Notes: generated by a model from the sequence alone, not told the origin. A stretch of DNA of 64,000 bases from JAUWMI01 sp964454265 (GCA_964454265.1 CAYVXD010000001.1:1-64000); one strand, 5' to 3'; positions 16,080 to 25,903 are shown, numbered from the stretch's first letter. Translations and numbers: made by a program.

Positions 16080-17075
16080 ATGAGATCGAGAATTTTGATA
16101 AGCGCTACATTGCTTAGTATGGTGGCACTATTTGTAGGCTGTGCGACCTACTTTCATTCGTTCGATCAGATTCCGGTTGAACAGTCTCGCTGGGCTATGC
16201 GCAGGGTGCAGCCCTCGCCTGATCTGGATGCGTTGGTCATGCGATGCGTAACCGAGAGCGTTCGTGAGATTGGCGAGGGCCACGTGACCACGGATACCGT
16301 ATGGGCGACACTGATTGACCTGCGCGACCCACACTACATGAGGCTCGGCCATTACCGCGGGGATGAACCCGTGTATCCCGCGAGTGTAATAAAAGTGGGT
16401 TATATGCTGGCGGTCTTTCATCAGGTACGCAACGGCATGCTGCCAATGTCGCGCGCCGTAAAAAAGGATCTCAAATTGATGATCAGCATCAGCGACAATG
16501 AGGCTACAAACCGCCTGCTGGATCGCCTGACCGGTACAGAGTCAGGCCCGGAGCTCTCGCGTGAGGAATTTGCCAGCTTTCGCTACAAGCGCTACATCGT
16601 GGATCGCTACCTCAAGCACCTCGGTCTCCCCGGTATCTTTGCGATTCAGAAAACCTGGTCAGAGGCACCGTTTGGACGTGATATCCAGCTTCTGGGGCGT
16701 TACACCGGAGATCACTACCAATATAGCAACAAGATGACGACGAACGATACTGCAAGGTTGCTCTACCTTATTGCTGAAGAGCAGGTGGTGGATCGCCGTT
16801 CATGCCGAAAAATGCTGAACCTAATGCAGCGCAATCCGCAGCGTGCCAAGCAGTGGCGGGTCAAACGCATTGCTGCAGGAGCGCCCAATTCTGCCAAAGT
16901 ATGGAGCAAGGCGGGATGGACAGGCCTTGAGAATCACGGTGCGGCAATTGTTGAACTGGCCGACGGAAGTCGGTTTATCCTTGTCGTCTTTACGCTTTAT
17001 AAAGAGAAGGAGACCGACATTATCCAGCGAATCACTGAAAAAGTAGTCGCGGTTCTCACAAGCTCGTCGGGATGA
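16080..17075 (+). CDS. Serine hydrolase lipoprotein of the class A beta-lactamase fold
   Basis: The protein is exported and lipid-anchored, with lipobox LFVGC and C21 as the lipidated residue. Active-site motifs of the beta-lactamase/PBP superfamily are all present: SxxK as S102-K105 (ASVIKVGYML), SDN at 138-140 (ISDNEATN), and KAG at 277-279 in place of the usual KTG. No clear Glu of the omega loop is placed, so a penicillin-hydrolysing role is doubtful. A peptidoglycan carboxypeptidase or esterase role is equally possible. AAGGAGGT precedes the ATG by 6 bases. The gene stands alone with long intergenic regions on both sides. Confidence 0.8.
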   Translation: MRSRILISATLLSMVALFVGCATYFHSFDQIPVEQSRWAMRRVQPSPDLDALVMRCVTESVREIGEGHVTTDTVWATLIDLRDPHYMRLGHYRGDEPVYPASVIKVGYMLAVFHQVRNGMLPMSRAVKKDLKLMISISDNEATNRLLDRLTGTESGPELSREEFASFRYKRYIVDRYLKHLGLPGIFAIQKTWSEAPFGRDIQLLGRYTGDHYQYSNKMTTNDTARLLYLIAEEQVVDRRSCRKMLNLMQRNPQRAKQWRVKRIAAGAPNSAKVWSKAGWTGLENHGAAIVELADGSRFILVVFTLYKEKETDIIQRITEKVVAVLTSSSG

Positions 17076-17448
17076 TGCACGGCTCCTTTTGTACATGCAC
17101 CAAAGCCAGCGCCCTCACCCACATGATGCCGCTTACAATTTATATTTTCTTCCGTTACAAATCACTGCCTCGCGGCTGAGAAAACCTACCCTCATCACCC
17201 AAATCGCCGCATCACAGATGTCCTCTCAAATATTTGCGCAAGGAAAATGGGAAAGGTGCCGATAAGGATATTAGGTAGGGTCTTTGATTATATTTGCGAA
17301 AAGGAGCCCCTAGTCAGTTGCAGCACAGGCCCTATTCCAATCTTTCTTGTTCCAATCTTTCTGGTTCAACCCTTTCTCGGTTGATTTTTCATCCACGCCC
17401 CTGTATGAAACAAAACCTTTCTCACTGAAAAAACCCAGGAGATAAAAA
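17076..17448. other. Intergenic region, no gene recognised
   Basis: The region is pyrimidine-rich, with TTCCAATCTTTCTTG-type sequence partly repeated around 17336-17385. No terminator or open frame is convincing. The ribosome site AGGAGAT of the next gene is at its right edge. Confidence 0.45.
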
Positions 17449-18747
17449 ATGAACGACTCTCTTACTGAGGAACTGCGCCAGCTGAATGCGGAACTCGACG
17501 GACTCTGGCTGCTACGGAAAATGGGTTTTACGGACGAGGCGATGTATCAGGAGGGAAATATCATCCGCGTGTTTTGTCCGATTCACAAAGATCTGGTCCG
17601 CAAGTCGCTGATCGTTGACCTGGAGAAGAAGGAATTCAGCTGTCAGTATGCGCAGTGCGATGCCCACGCCGGTGGGTTACTGGTGGAGTTTTACGCCCGG
17701 TTCATGGATATTGAGCTTGGCCAGGTGAGAGAGCATCTCTTTGGAGAGGAAGCGCTGGATAAAGAGCTAATACAGAAAGCCGACACGTTGATTCAGGAAG
17801 GGAAATTGTACGAGGCGCTCCCGTTGTTGGAAAAGGCCCTGAAGATTAGTCCGCGAAACTGTATCACACGATGCAAACTGGCGGCGCTCTATCTGGAGCT
17901 CGGGAAGAGGCAACAGGGAATTCAAGAATACTTTAGAGCAGCAGAAGACTATGGTGTCCTGGGAGAACTCCAAAAGACGCTAGGCATCTATAATATTCTC
18001 ATCATTCTTTCACCTGTGGATATTAAAGTGCACAAGCGTCTGGCGTATCTCTATTCACGGCTCGGTGAGTGCCATGAGGCCGTTGAACAGCTCAAGTGGG
18101 TCGTGAACAAGTTGCTCCAGGATAACCAGTTGAAAAAAGCCATGGAGGAATGCCAGGAGATGATTGCACTCGATCCCACTGAGCCTTCAAGTCATCAAAT
18201 CCTGGCGCGCGTTCTTATTAAGAGCGGCCAGATGGTTGAAGGTGTAGCAGCGCTGGAGCTGTCGGGTAATTTATATTTGAAGCGCCGCGAAAAGACGGAA
18301 GCAGAAAATGTCGCACGCGAGGCGTTACGCTATGTCCCGAATAGTCCTGCTTTGCAGGATCTGCTGGCCCGGGCTCGTGCCAGCGAAGAGAGCGAGATTG
18401 CTAAGGATGTCGCTGAGATAGCCAAAGAAGCGGAGTTTGCCGAGTGGGTGAAGGGTCTGGAAGAATCTATCAGTATTGCCGCCCCAGTCCAGAAGCCCGA
18501 TACTACTGAAATCTCAGCCACGGATCGTCGGGTGCAATTATGCAAGGAGAGCCTGAAGGGTCTTGATAAGCAGCATCTTGTCTCGCTCCACAAGCACCTG
18601 GTCAATATGTTTTCTGAAGTGAAACAGACATACGAGGGAGGGTTGCTAGAGAAGTGGGAACTAAAGATCGTCAAGGAGTTTTACAAAGCATTTTGTATTG
18701 CACTGGAGCAGTACAAAAAAGAACAAGGCATCACCACGAATTTTTAA
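17449..18747 (+). CDS. CHC2-type zinc finger fused to TPR repeats
   Basis: Residues 43-75 contain CPIH, then C65, C70 and H73, followed by GG, matching the zinc-binding CHC2 domain of DnaG primases and some phage proteins. No primase (TOPRIM) domain follows. Instead, residues about 105-320 form tetratricopeptide repeats (for example LYEALPLLEKALKISPRNC and MEECQEMIALDPTEPSSHQI). After this comes a Glu/Ala-rich helical linker and a C-terminal helical domain (about 360-432). There is no signal peptide, so it is cytoplasmic. A nucleic-acid-binding scaffold is a guess from the zinc domain. I know of no characterised member with this layout. Confidence 0.7.
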   Translation: MNDSLTEELRQLNAELDGLWLLRKMGFTDEAMYQEGNIIRVFCPIHKDLVRKSLIVDLEKKEFSCQYAQCDAHAGGLLVEFYARFMDIELGQVREHLFGEEALDKELIQKADTLIQEGKLYEALPLLEKALKISPRNCITRCKLAALYLELGKRQQGIQEYFRAAEDYGVLGELQKTLGIYNILIILSPVDIKVHKRLAYLYSRLGECHEAVEQLKWVVNKLLQDNQLKKAMEECQEMIALDPTEPSSHQILARVLIKSGQMVEGVAALELSGNLYLKRREKTEAENVAREALRYVPNSPALQDLLARARASEESEIAKDVAEIAKEAEFAEWVKGLEESISIAAPVQKPDTTEISATDRRVQLCKESLKGLDKQHLVSLHKHLVNMFSEVKQTYEGGLLEKWELKIVKEFYKAFCIALEQYKKEQGITTNF

Positions 18748-18888
18748 TGCGCCATTTTATTACTCCCGCCCCATGTGATTCTCTCACAAGCATGCGACGT
18801 TTCAAAAGGGAAAACCCCAAGCCGGTCCCGATCCAATTGACATTGAATGCAATGAAGCATTGTTGAACAACCTGGACCCATTGCCGAC

Positions 18889-20424
18889 TTAGCTATTCTT
18901 CAGGCTCTGGCTCAGGTCCAGCCACGTAGCTTCGCCATCTCGGGTCTTCTCGCGTAATGCTGTTCTCCAGCTCCCATTGTGACGAAGGGCAGCGAGGAGG
19001 AATTCCGATACAATGGGGCCGCCAAGCGAGAGCAGAGTTTGTGCAGCTGCCTGATGTGCACTTGGCATACTCAGCGTCACGTTGCTCAATCTACTCAGTT
19101 CGCGATGCAGCAGGCGTATGCGCTCTCGCAACGCCCGTATTCCCATCATTCCATCCTTGCTCAGTGGCGTACCAGGCTTCGGGATAAAGATACCGACGCT
19201 AATAGACATCGTGCCAATAATCATCTTTCTCTTGCTGGCGGCTGTAAAATGTTGGTGTAGCTGCTTAACCAGAGAGATAATGGAAAGGCACTGCTTGAGG
19301 CTTTCATTCGGAAGGCCAATGAGGAAGTAGAGCTTGACCGACGGGATTTCCTGCTCAATGGCTTTTCTGATGAGCTGGATAATTTGTTCGTCGGCAATGG
19401 GTTTGCCAAGCGATCGGCGTAGCGCCTCATCGCCACTCTCCGGTGCAATGGTCAGAGTGCGCTGCTCACTCACGGCGAGAGTGCGGAGTATGGTCGGCCC
19501 GATGTCTGCTACGTGGAGTGAAGAGAACGACAGGCGCACGCCTTTGCTCAAGGCATAATCGCAGAGTGCTTCAATCTGCGGGTGTCGGCCAACCGCTGAG
19601 GATACAAGCCCAAATCGGTCTGTATATTGGCGATTCTGGTCAATGGTTGTCTGAATCTGCGCAAGCTCGTAGACGCGATAGGGGAGAGGGTAGTTTCCCG
19701 TGTAGCAGAACGTACATTTGTGCGGACAGCCGCGCGCGATTTCGATCAGGCACATGCTGGCAAATTCAGTATGCGGCGTAAAAATTACTGTCCTGCATGG
19801 TGGAGGAGTGAGGGGCGCAACGATATTGGGCTTTAGCTGATAGGCGGCGTTCGGCCCGGGCCGTTGGGTTAGCGCCTGCGCGACGAAAACGCCCGGAATC
19901 TTGACGATCTCGAGCAAAAACTTTGATTTTTCTCCCTCTGACGATTGATACGCATCAATAAGCTGATCAATAATCTCTTCGCCATCGCCCAGCACCACCG
20001 CGTCCAAAAAGGGGGCAATCGGATACGGATTCATGGTCATACTGATTCCACCCGCGATGATAATCGGATGGCGTCCGGTGCGCTCGCTTGCAAACAGGGG
20101 AATACGGGCGCGCTGGAGAACTTGCAGGAGATGCAGATAGTCAAGCTCAAAAGGAACCGAGAACGCGATAAGATTAAAGTCGGTCAGCGGTCGCTGACTT
20201 TCCACGCTGACCAGTGGATCGAAATTCCAGAACACGCGCTCACAAACGCAATCCGATCGCCGATTCAGACGCTCGTATATGAAGTGCACGCCTAGATTAG
20301 ACATGCCGACAGCGTAGGTGTGTGGATAGACAAGCGCTACTGCACATCCGATGCCGAACTGCTTGCGAATGGTGCCCAGCTCTGTTCGGAGTAAATGAGA
20401 AGGGTGTTGTGCGTTGAAAGGCAT
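18889..20424 (-). CDS. B12-binding radical SAM protein
   Basis: Residues 20-160 form a cobalamin-binding-like Rossmann domain (VALVYPHTYAVGMSNLG, PIIIAGGISMTMNP, VVLGDGEE). The radical SAM iron-sulfur motif is C233, C237 and C240 in RGCPHKCTFCYTG. The protein resembles the TIGR03960-type family, often found fused to or next to DUF2344 proteins, which are absent here. The reaction is unknown; methyl transfer or ring rearrangement is typical for the superfamily. The gene is 65 bases downstream of the cohesin-like gene on the same strand and may be cotranscribed with it. Confidence 0.83.
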   Translation of the reverse strand: MPFNAQHPSHLLRTELGTIRKQFGIGCAVALVYPHTYAVGMSNLGVHFIYERLNRRSDCVCERVFWNFDPLVSVESQRPLTDFNLIAFSVPFELDYLHLLQVLQRARIPLFASERTGRHPIIIAGGISMTMNPYPIAPFLDAVVLGDGEEIIDQLIDAYQSSEGEKSKFLLEIVKIPGVFVAQALTQRPGPNAAYQLKPNIVAPLTPPPCRTVIFTPHTEFASMCLIEIARGCPHKCTFCYTGNYPLPYRVYELAQIQTTIDQNRQYTDRFGLVSSAVGRHPQIEALCDYALSKGVRLSFSSLHVADIGPTILRTLAVSEQRTLTIAPESGDEALRRSLGKPIADEQIIQLIRKAIEQEIPSVKLYFLIGLPNESLKQCLSIISLVKQLHQHFTAASKRKMIIGTMSISVGIFIPKPGTPLSKDGMMGIRALRERIRLLHRELSRLSNVTLSMPSAHQAAAQTLLSLGGPIVSEFLLAALRHNGSWRTALREKTRDGEATWLDLSQSLKNS

Positions 20425-20489
20425 AGCTCACAGGGGTCGTATAGAAAGCAGCAAACAATCGGGAGAGCCAGCGTATGGCGGAGCTTCGG

Positions 20490-21806
20490 CTAACGGCTTG
20501 AGGCAATCTGAATTGTCAGCTCGCCTGACTGTTTGGTCCGTGTATGCGAGGAATCAAGTACACTTTCGCCCATATAGGTAATATCAGTCGTTGGAAGGCG
20601 ATTCCATTCGTTGCGAAAAAATGCTATGTCTGTCAGGTGAGCCGCAGCCTTCGCTCTGAATTTGATCTGTGCCAGAATTCCTGAAGGAAGCATTAGATTT
20701 TCGGAGAGCCCCATGCGGTAGTCAATAGTTCCTAGTTGATTGTCAACCGCGTTCTTTATGTGATAATCAAACGGGTAAATACGATGTGCGATGTAGTCGT
20801 TAATATTCACGCCACGGCGAATCCAGTTGCTCCGATCCCAATCAACGACTTCCAGTTTTGTCGGGTCAAATTTGATTAAGAGGCGTACATTGTCAAACAA
20901 GATGGAGCTGGGATTGCCCAATTGTACATTAACAATAAATTCTTCGCCTATATGCACTTGCTTTTTCTCGCTGGACAGGCGTAGATGGAGGACTCCCTCG
21001 CACTGTTCGATCTGCTCAGCCGAGACGCCATAATAGTTCTTGACACGCGGTATCTTCGCGAGCTGAGAATGTTCTTTCACAATCGTCACGCTGGCGGGAA
21101 TGACTCCGTCGCTTGGATCGTAGGAAGTGCCAAGATGGTCTTTGTCTTTGTAGGAGAGGAGGGTGCTTGGCTCATCGAACAAAAAGCTGATCGGCGAGTA
21201 GCTTACTTCATCCAAAGCGCGCCAAACAATTGTAAGCAGGGGACGAGCGCCCAGTGGCTGCGCGGTTACTAATTGACCGCCATAGATCAGCATGCCTGTG
21301 TCTTCTTCCGCAAGAAATGTCGGCGGGGATGCCAGCAGTGGCCGAAGGAAGGTGTCATACACTGTAATTGGCTCGATGTACTTGGAATCGTAGCGAATCG
21401 TCATCCGAACATAATCAATCGGCTGCTCGCCCTCGTTGATGATGCGCAAGTCTGTCGCGAACCGCTCACCGACCTTAACGAGCGTATCATACGGGTCGAA
21501 ATAGAGAATAATTTCAGTGGCCTTTGTAGGCGGTGTGATCATAGGAGCCGGGGCTCTTGCCACGGGTCGAGATTCCGCAGCGGCGCGCTGTCGCGACTGT
21601 TCCGATTCACGCCGGCGTTGTTCCTCTTGCCTCTCCCGCCGTTCCTCGATTATTTTTCTCAGGCGTTCCTCTTGCCGCTTGATGCGCTCTTCCCGTGGCA
21701 GCCGTGACAGCTCTTCCGCCGTAATCGCATACCCTGGACAGACTTCAAAGTGCCAAACCAAAAGCACCATTAATCCGGTTACAATAATTGACCACACCTG
21801 TTTCAT
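20490..21806 (-). CDS. Secreted protein with coiled coil and two cohesin-like domains
   Basis: A signal peptide ends near residue 27 (VCPGYA). Residues about 32-72 are an Arg/Glu-rich coiled coil (RQEERLRKIIEERRERQEEQ). Two beta-sandwich segments follow. The first, at about 95-225, contains GERFATDLRIINEGEQPIDYV. The second, at about 275-435, contains GEEFIVNVQLGNPSS and VRLLIKFDPTKLEVVDWD, which is the cohesin-domain pattern. No dockerin is visible in the window. Similar cohesin-like modules occur in surface proteins of many non-cellulolytic bacteria, so cellulosome function is not implied. A scaffold or secretin-associated role is inferred. Confidence 0.65.
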   Translation of the reverse strand: MKQVWSIIVTGLMVLLVWHFEVCPGYAITAEELSRLPREERIKRQEERLRKIIEERRERQEEQRRRESEQSRQRAAAESRPVARAPAPMITPPTKATEIILYFDPYDTLVKVGERFATDLRIINEGEQPIDYVRMTIRYDSKYIEPITVYDTFLRPLLASPPTFLAEEDTGMLIYGGQLVTAQPLGARPLLTIVWRALDEVSYSPISFLFDEPSTLLSYKDKDHLGTSYDPSDGVIPASVTIVKEHSQLAKIPRVKNYYGVSAEQIEQCEGVLHLRLSSEKKQVHIGEEFIVNVQLGNPSSILFDNVRLLIKFDPTKLEVVDWDRSNWIRRGVNINDYIAHRIYPFDYHIKNAVDNQLGTIDYRMGLSENLMLPSGILAQIKFRAKAAAHLTDIAFFRNEWNRLPTTDITYMGESVLDSSHTRTKQSGELTIQIASSR

Positions 21807-22118
21807 ACTATCTCTATCTTCCTTCGCTGTCTGTATTTTTGTTGCTTTTCTGTTTTATTTGCCTTAACTTCTATATGATACTATAAGCCGTTCGCTAGTC
21901 AAGCGAAATGCTACGTATATGAGAAGACACACTATAGCCCATCTCAAATTTTCGCCAGAGAGCGAATGACGTCAATTATCAAAGGGGCCGCCTGCACGAA
22001 TCGCAATATTATTAGAATCTCTCAATTCAGACCTCTAATGTCGGACAAAGGTAAGATTTCTCGCGCCGTGAATTGCACCGAAGGGAAGGTGCTCTTTCGG
22101 ATTAGTGCCTGTGATGCG
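21807..22118. other. Intergenic region, nothing recognised
   Basis: It lies between two minus-strand genes. Short plus-strand open frames lack ribosome sites. It probably contains the promoter of the cohesin-like gene, but no clear boxes are visible. Confidence 0.45.
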
Positions 22119-22622
22119 CTAGGGTACGGCGTTTACCGGAATCACGGGGGTAATCTTACTTTTTTGTCCGGCATACGAAATTGATTCGATATAGTAAAAA
22201 TAGGTCCTCCCCAGCTCAAGGGGCTTGTGAACATATCGGTAATATTCTTTGTCTTTATTTGTGGCTGCAGGGATTATATCTGCGTTAACGCGTGTGAATG
22301 GCCCTTGGGCACTCTCACCACGATAAATATTAAATCCGTAAACATCGGCACCATGCTCGGTTGGCCACTGAATGACTACCTGGCCCATTTTTGGTGAGCG
22401 AGGCAAAGTCGCTTGTTCTGTGCTGGGGGTGTGGCAAGCGCACACAATGCTCGCCAATATTCCTACGAGGTAGAGCACTCTCGCGCCGAACGTTGTCACT
22501 TTCGCCCTGGACAAAGTACATGGGCTTCGGCGCGAAATGAGCTCACGGCCACACGCGAATCGTTTGCCTCGTTTCCTGCTATATGTCTCAGCACTCATGC
22601 TCATCTTGTGGCTATTGTTCAT
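22119..22622 (-). CDS. Small lipoprotein with fibronectin type III-like domain
   Basis: The chosen start at 22622 overlaps the upstream gene by 11 bases and follows GGAG in AAGGAGTGCCGG. A basic stretch is followed by a hydrophobic segment (VLYLVGILASIVCAC), where VCAC can serve as a lipobox. The remaining 110 residues read as a fibronectin III-type sandwich (VVIQWPTEHGADVYGFNIYR, then GRTYFYYIESISYAG). This pattern is common in surface proteins that bind carbohydrate or protein. The long N-terminal stretch before the hydrophobic segment is unusual for a signal peptide. Translation is probably coupled to the TPR lipoprotein gene. Confidence 0.62.
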   Translation of the reverse strand: MNNSHKMSMSAETYSRKRGKRFACGRELISRRSPCTLSRAKVTTFGARVLYLVGILASIVCACHTPSTEQATLPRSPKMGQVVIQWPTEHGADVYGFNIYRGESAQGPFTRVNADIIPAATNKDKEYYRYVHKPLELGRTYFYYIESISYAGQKSKITPVIPVNAVP

Positions 22623-23100
22623 CCGGCACTCCTTGCGTCCTGGCAAGAGCGGCATTAATGTCGCCAAGCAGTGCACGAATGTCTTTTGCTTCCTCAGGAT
22701 CTTTGTTTATGGCGTTCTGCGCCAGAGCCTTTTCGCAAACCGTCTTGGCGTTAATGAACTCGCCTCGGTCATAATATACTTTGGCCAGCCTCCGGTAGAG
22801 TTTAAAATATGTTGGCACAGCTTTGATGCCCTGCCGATAGGTCTGAATCGTTGCCGTTGTATTTCCTGAGTCGGCGTAGGCGTCTGCCAATCGCACGTAC
22901 GCGTGGCGATACTGAGGGTCGAGCTGAATAGTCTTTTTGAACGCCTGAATCGCCTCCGGGTATTCTCCCTCATACAGATATTGCTTACCCTGGCGGTAGG
23001 TTTTCTCCGCCGGACTCTTACATCCAGCCATCCATACAGAGCCAATACTGATCATAGCAAGCACTGCAATTACATATCGTCTTTTCCTCAGCCTGTTCAT
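22612..23100 (-). CDS. TPR lipoprotein
   Basis: The lipobox WMAGC places C27 as the lipidated residue. Two to three tetratricopeptide repeats occupy residues 33-135 (YLYEGEYPEAIQAFKKTIQL, YADSGNTTATIQTYRQGIKA). Such small TPR lipoproteins often act as assembly factors at the outer membrane. It is the first gene of a possible minus-strand operon with the FN3, cohesin-like and radical SAM genes. Confidence 0.75.
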   Translation of the reverse strand: MNRLRKRRYVIAVLAMISIGSVWMAGCKSPAEKTYRQGKQYLYEGEYPEAIQAFKKTIQLDPQYRHAYVRLADAYADSGNTTATIQTYRQGIKAVPTYFKLYRRLAKVYYDRGEFINAKTVCEKALAQNAINKDPEEAKDIRALLGDINAALARTQGVPDEQ

Positions 23101-23219
23101 TTATTCCTCCTCTGGATTGCTGACATTGCTTTCGCCATCACATTTTTCTTTGCTGCAAAACCGAGCAAGCACCAGCACACTTTAGCATTGTTTGGACACT
23201 AAAGAGAGGCCGGGGCGCG

Positions 23220-23855
23220 TCACAACTCGCATAGAAAAGGATTTCGTTGGCGCTCATGCTTAAGGTTCGTTGTGTCCCCGTGGCCAGGGTAGACGACGTA
23301 TGTATCGCTCAAGGGCAAAATCTTCGTTCTTAGACTGTGCTGGAGCTCCTGGGCGTCTCCTCCCGGTAAATCGCAGCGACCAACTGATTCTTTAAAAAGC
23401 GTATCGCCAGTAAAAATTACGTCATTTATCAATAGGCAGATGCTGCCGCGCGTATGCCCAGGCGTATGCAGCACACGAATAGTCAGGCGGCCCACAACAT
23501 GCCGGGTTTCCTCAGTAACAAGAAAATCTGGCTGGTGATTCTTAAAGGGAATTCCAAACATTGCCGATCCATTCAACAGGGGATCCTGAAGGAGAGGCGC
23601 ATCATCGGGATGAATGCCAATCGAGGCTCCGGTGTGCCGACGAACAGCGAGATTTGCCGCAATATGATCAATATGTCCATGGGTATTAAGAATCGTGGAG
23701 ATACGAAGCTTATGCTGCTCAATGATGTCAATGATACGTGCGGCATCGCCGCCGGGATCAATGACAATTGCCTCGCGCGTCTCATTGTCCCCTGCGATGT
23801 AGCAATTCGCCTCGAATGGCCCCACAGTGGCCTGGAACAACAACATCTGGATCAC
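23220..23855 (-). CDS. MBL-fold hydrolase, glyoxalase II-like
   Basis: This is a metallo-beta-lactamase fold hydrolase with the metal motif THGHIDH (H59, H61, D63, H64). Further ligands lie in HTPGHTRGS and in the closing YPGHGDTT. The protein has 211 residues, like the short glyoxalase II-like thioesterases. The GTG start at 23855 overlaps the ligA stop as GTGA; an ATG three codons inside is an alternative. The substrate is not determined. It is the last gene of an overlapping operon. Confidence 0.82.
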   Translation of the reverse strand: MIQMLLFQATVGPFEANCYIAGDNETREAIVIDPGGDAARIIDIIEQHKLRISTILNTHGHIDHIAANLAVRRHTGASIGIHPDDAPLLQDPLLNGSAMFGIPFKNHQPDFLVTEETRHVVGRLTIRVLHTPGHTRGSICLLINDVIFTGDTLFKESVGRCDLPGGDAQELQHSLRTKILPLSDTYVVYPGHGDTTNLKHERQRNPFLCEL

Positions 23856-25903
23856 ACAGACTCGAATAGTTTCAGTAAGTCCCTTTCGCTCAGAATCTTG
23901 ATGCCCAGCTCTCGTGCCCTGGAATACTTCGAGCCAGGTTCTTCACCCACCACTACAAAATCGGTCTTACTTGAAACGCTACTGCTCACTTTGCCGCCCA
24001 GCGATTCAATTTTTTGCTGTGCCTCATGGCGGGCCATCGAGGCCAGGGTGCCTGTGAGCACGAAGGTCTTGTTCGCGAAGGCCGGATGCTCGGCCCGGCG
24101 AGCTACAGCGGCAGTCTCTTTCTTTGGGACGACGCCAAGCTTCTTGAGCTTCTCAATCACACTAAGATTCGAAGAGGTACTAAAAAATGCATGAATACTT
24201 TCGGCCATCACGCTGCCGATCCCTTCAATCGTTTCGATTTCCTCCAGGCGGCATTGTTGCAGCCGCTCGAAACTGCCAAAATGCTGGGCCAGGAGCCTGG
24301 CTGATTGAACTCCAACGAACCGAATTCCCAGGGCAAAGATAAAAACATGCAAAGGACGCGATTTGCTTCGCTCAATTCCATCCAGAAGGTTCTGTGCCGA
24401 CTTCTTCCCCATCCGTTCCAGGCTTGTAACCTGATCCAACGTAAGACTGTAGAGATCCGCGACATCTTTGACCAGGCTTTTGTCAACCAGCTGTTCAACC
24501 ACCACATCGCCAAGCCCTTCGATATCCATGGCATCACGGCGAGCAAAATGTCGAATTCGTTCTTTGATCTGGCCCGGGCACGCGATGTTTTCGCATCGGA
24601 TCGCAACCTCAAACTGCGACTTTTTCAGCGGCGCGCCGCACGATGGACAACTCTCAGGAAACTTGAACTTCTTCTCCTTACCTGTCCGAAGCGACATCAC
24701 CGGCTCTACAACTTTCGGGATTACCTCTCCTCCCTTCTCAATTACTACCTGATCGCCGACGCGGATGTCTTTCCGCGCAATCTCCTCCGCATTATGCAGG
24801 GTGGCGCGTGAAATGTGACTGCCCGAGAGAAAGACCGGTTCAAGAATTGCCACCGGAGTCACCGCTCCAGTACGGCCAACCTGCAGGATAATGTCTTTCA
24901 GCTTTGTCACCGCCTGTTCTGCTGAAAATTTGTACGCCGCCATCCAGCGCGGGGATTTTGCTGTAGCGCCAAGACGTTCGTGTGTCGCAAGATCGTTGAC
25001 TTTAATCACCAGTCCGTCAATCTCATACTCCAGGTTTTTGCGCTTGGTTTCCCACTCTTCGCTAATGGCAATGACCTCGTTAATCGAGCGGCAGAGCCAG
25101 CGATTCCTGTTCACTTGTAAGCCAAGCTGCTCGAGCAGTTTCAAGACTTCCCAATGCGTGCGCGGCAGCTTGTAGTCAGTTTCACCTACAGCATAGATAA
25201 AAATGTCGAGTGGTCGCCGGGCCGTTATCCTGGGGTCAAGCAGTTTCAGCGATCCTGCGGTTGCATTGCGCGGATTGGCAAACAGGGGCTCCCCCTTTTT
25301 CTCGCGCTCCTTGTTCAGCCGCTCGAAACTCTTTTTATTGAGAAAGACCTCGCCGCGCACTTCCAGCACAGTGCCGGTTTGTTTCTTATCGTTTTCAAGA
25401 AAACGGGGAACCGAACGAAGCGTTTTAATGTTGGGGGTAATATCATCGCCTCTCACACCGTCACCGCGTGTTGCGCCATAGCGCAGGCCTCCATGCTCGT
25501 AGCGCAGCGCCACTGCCACACCATCAACTTTCATCTCCACTACATACTCGATCGCTTTCGTGGTTCCCAAGAGCTTCTTCACCCGCGTGTCAAACTCACG
25601 CACTTCTGATTGGGAATACGTATTGGCAATGCTCAGCATAGGAATGCGGTGGGTGATGGAAGGGAAGCCCTCGAGCTTCTTTTCACCCACGCGGCGCGTA
25701 GGCGAATCGGGCGAGGCGAATTGTGGGTAGCGCCGCTCGAGAGATTCGAGTTCCGCGAACAGGCGGTCGTATTCCCGGTCGCTTATCTCAGGACTATTGC
25801 GTGTATAGTAAAGATAGTTATGATGCTCAATGAGTTTGCGGAGCTCATCAATCCGCCTTTTTGCTTTGTTGTCGGCTTGGGGTAATGCACGTCTACCAGC
25901 CAT
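23852..25903 (-). CDS. ligA: NAD-dependent DNA ligase
   Basis: The enzyme seals nicks during replication and repair using NAD. The 683 residues are full length. The adenylated lysine is K125 in EMKVDGVA. After the adenylation and OB domains comes the four-cysteine zinc finger (CPSCGAPL and CENIACPG, about 410-435). Helix-hairpin-helix motifs follow (EGLGDVVVEQL, SLERMGKKSAQNLLDGI, IEGIGSVMAESI), and a BRCT domain fills the last 75 residues. The ATG lies within the end of the phosphoesterase gene (11-base overlap) and has no clear ribosome site, which suggests translational coupling. Confidence 0.97.
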   Translation of the reverse strand: MAGRRALPQADNKAKRRIDELRKLIEHHNYLYYTRNSPEISDREYDRLFAELESLERRYPQFASPDSPTRRVGEKKLEGFPSITHRIPMLSIANTYSQSEVREFDTRVKKLLGTTKAIEYVVEMKVDGVAVALRYEHGGLRYGATRGDGVRGDDITPNIKTLRSVPRFLENDKKQTGTVLEVRGEVFLNKKSFERLNKEREKKGEPLFANPRNATAGSLKLLDPRITARRPLDIFIYAVGETDYKLPRTHWEVLKLLEQLGLQVNRNRWLCRSINEVIAISEEWETKRKNLEYEIDGLVIKVNDLATHERLGATAKSPRWMAAYKFSAEQAVTKLKDIILQVGRTGAVTPVAILEPVFLSGSHISRATLHNAEEIARKDIRVGDQVVIEKGGEVIPKVVEPVMSLRTGKEKKFKFPESCPSCGAPLKKSQFEVAIRCENIACPGQIKERIRHFARRDAMDIEGLGDVVVEQLVDKSLVKDVADLYSLTLDQVTSLERMGKKSAQNLLDGIERSKSRPLHVFIFALGIRFVGVQSARLLAQHFGSFERLQQCRLEEIETIEGIGSVMAESIHAFFSTSSNLSVIEKLKKLGVVPKKETAAVARRAEHPAFANKTFVLTGTLASMARHEAQQKIESLGGKVSSSVSSKTDFVVVGEEPGSKYSRARELGIKILSERDLLKLFESV

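Noticed and set aside
20490..21806. Cellulosome scaffoldin
   Set aside because: Cohesin-like modules alone are not enough; no dockerin, cellulose-binding module or cellulase is in the window.
23454..24194. 246-residue plus-strand open frame
   Set aside because: It lies opposite the MBL hydrolase and ligA genes and has no recognisable protein features.
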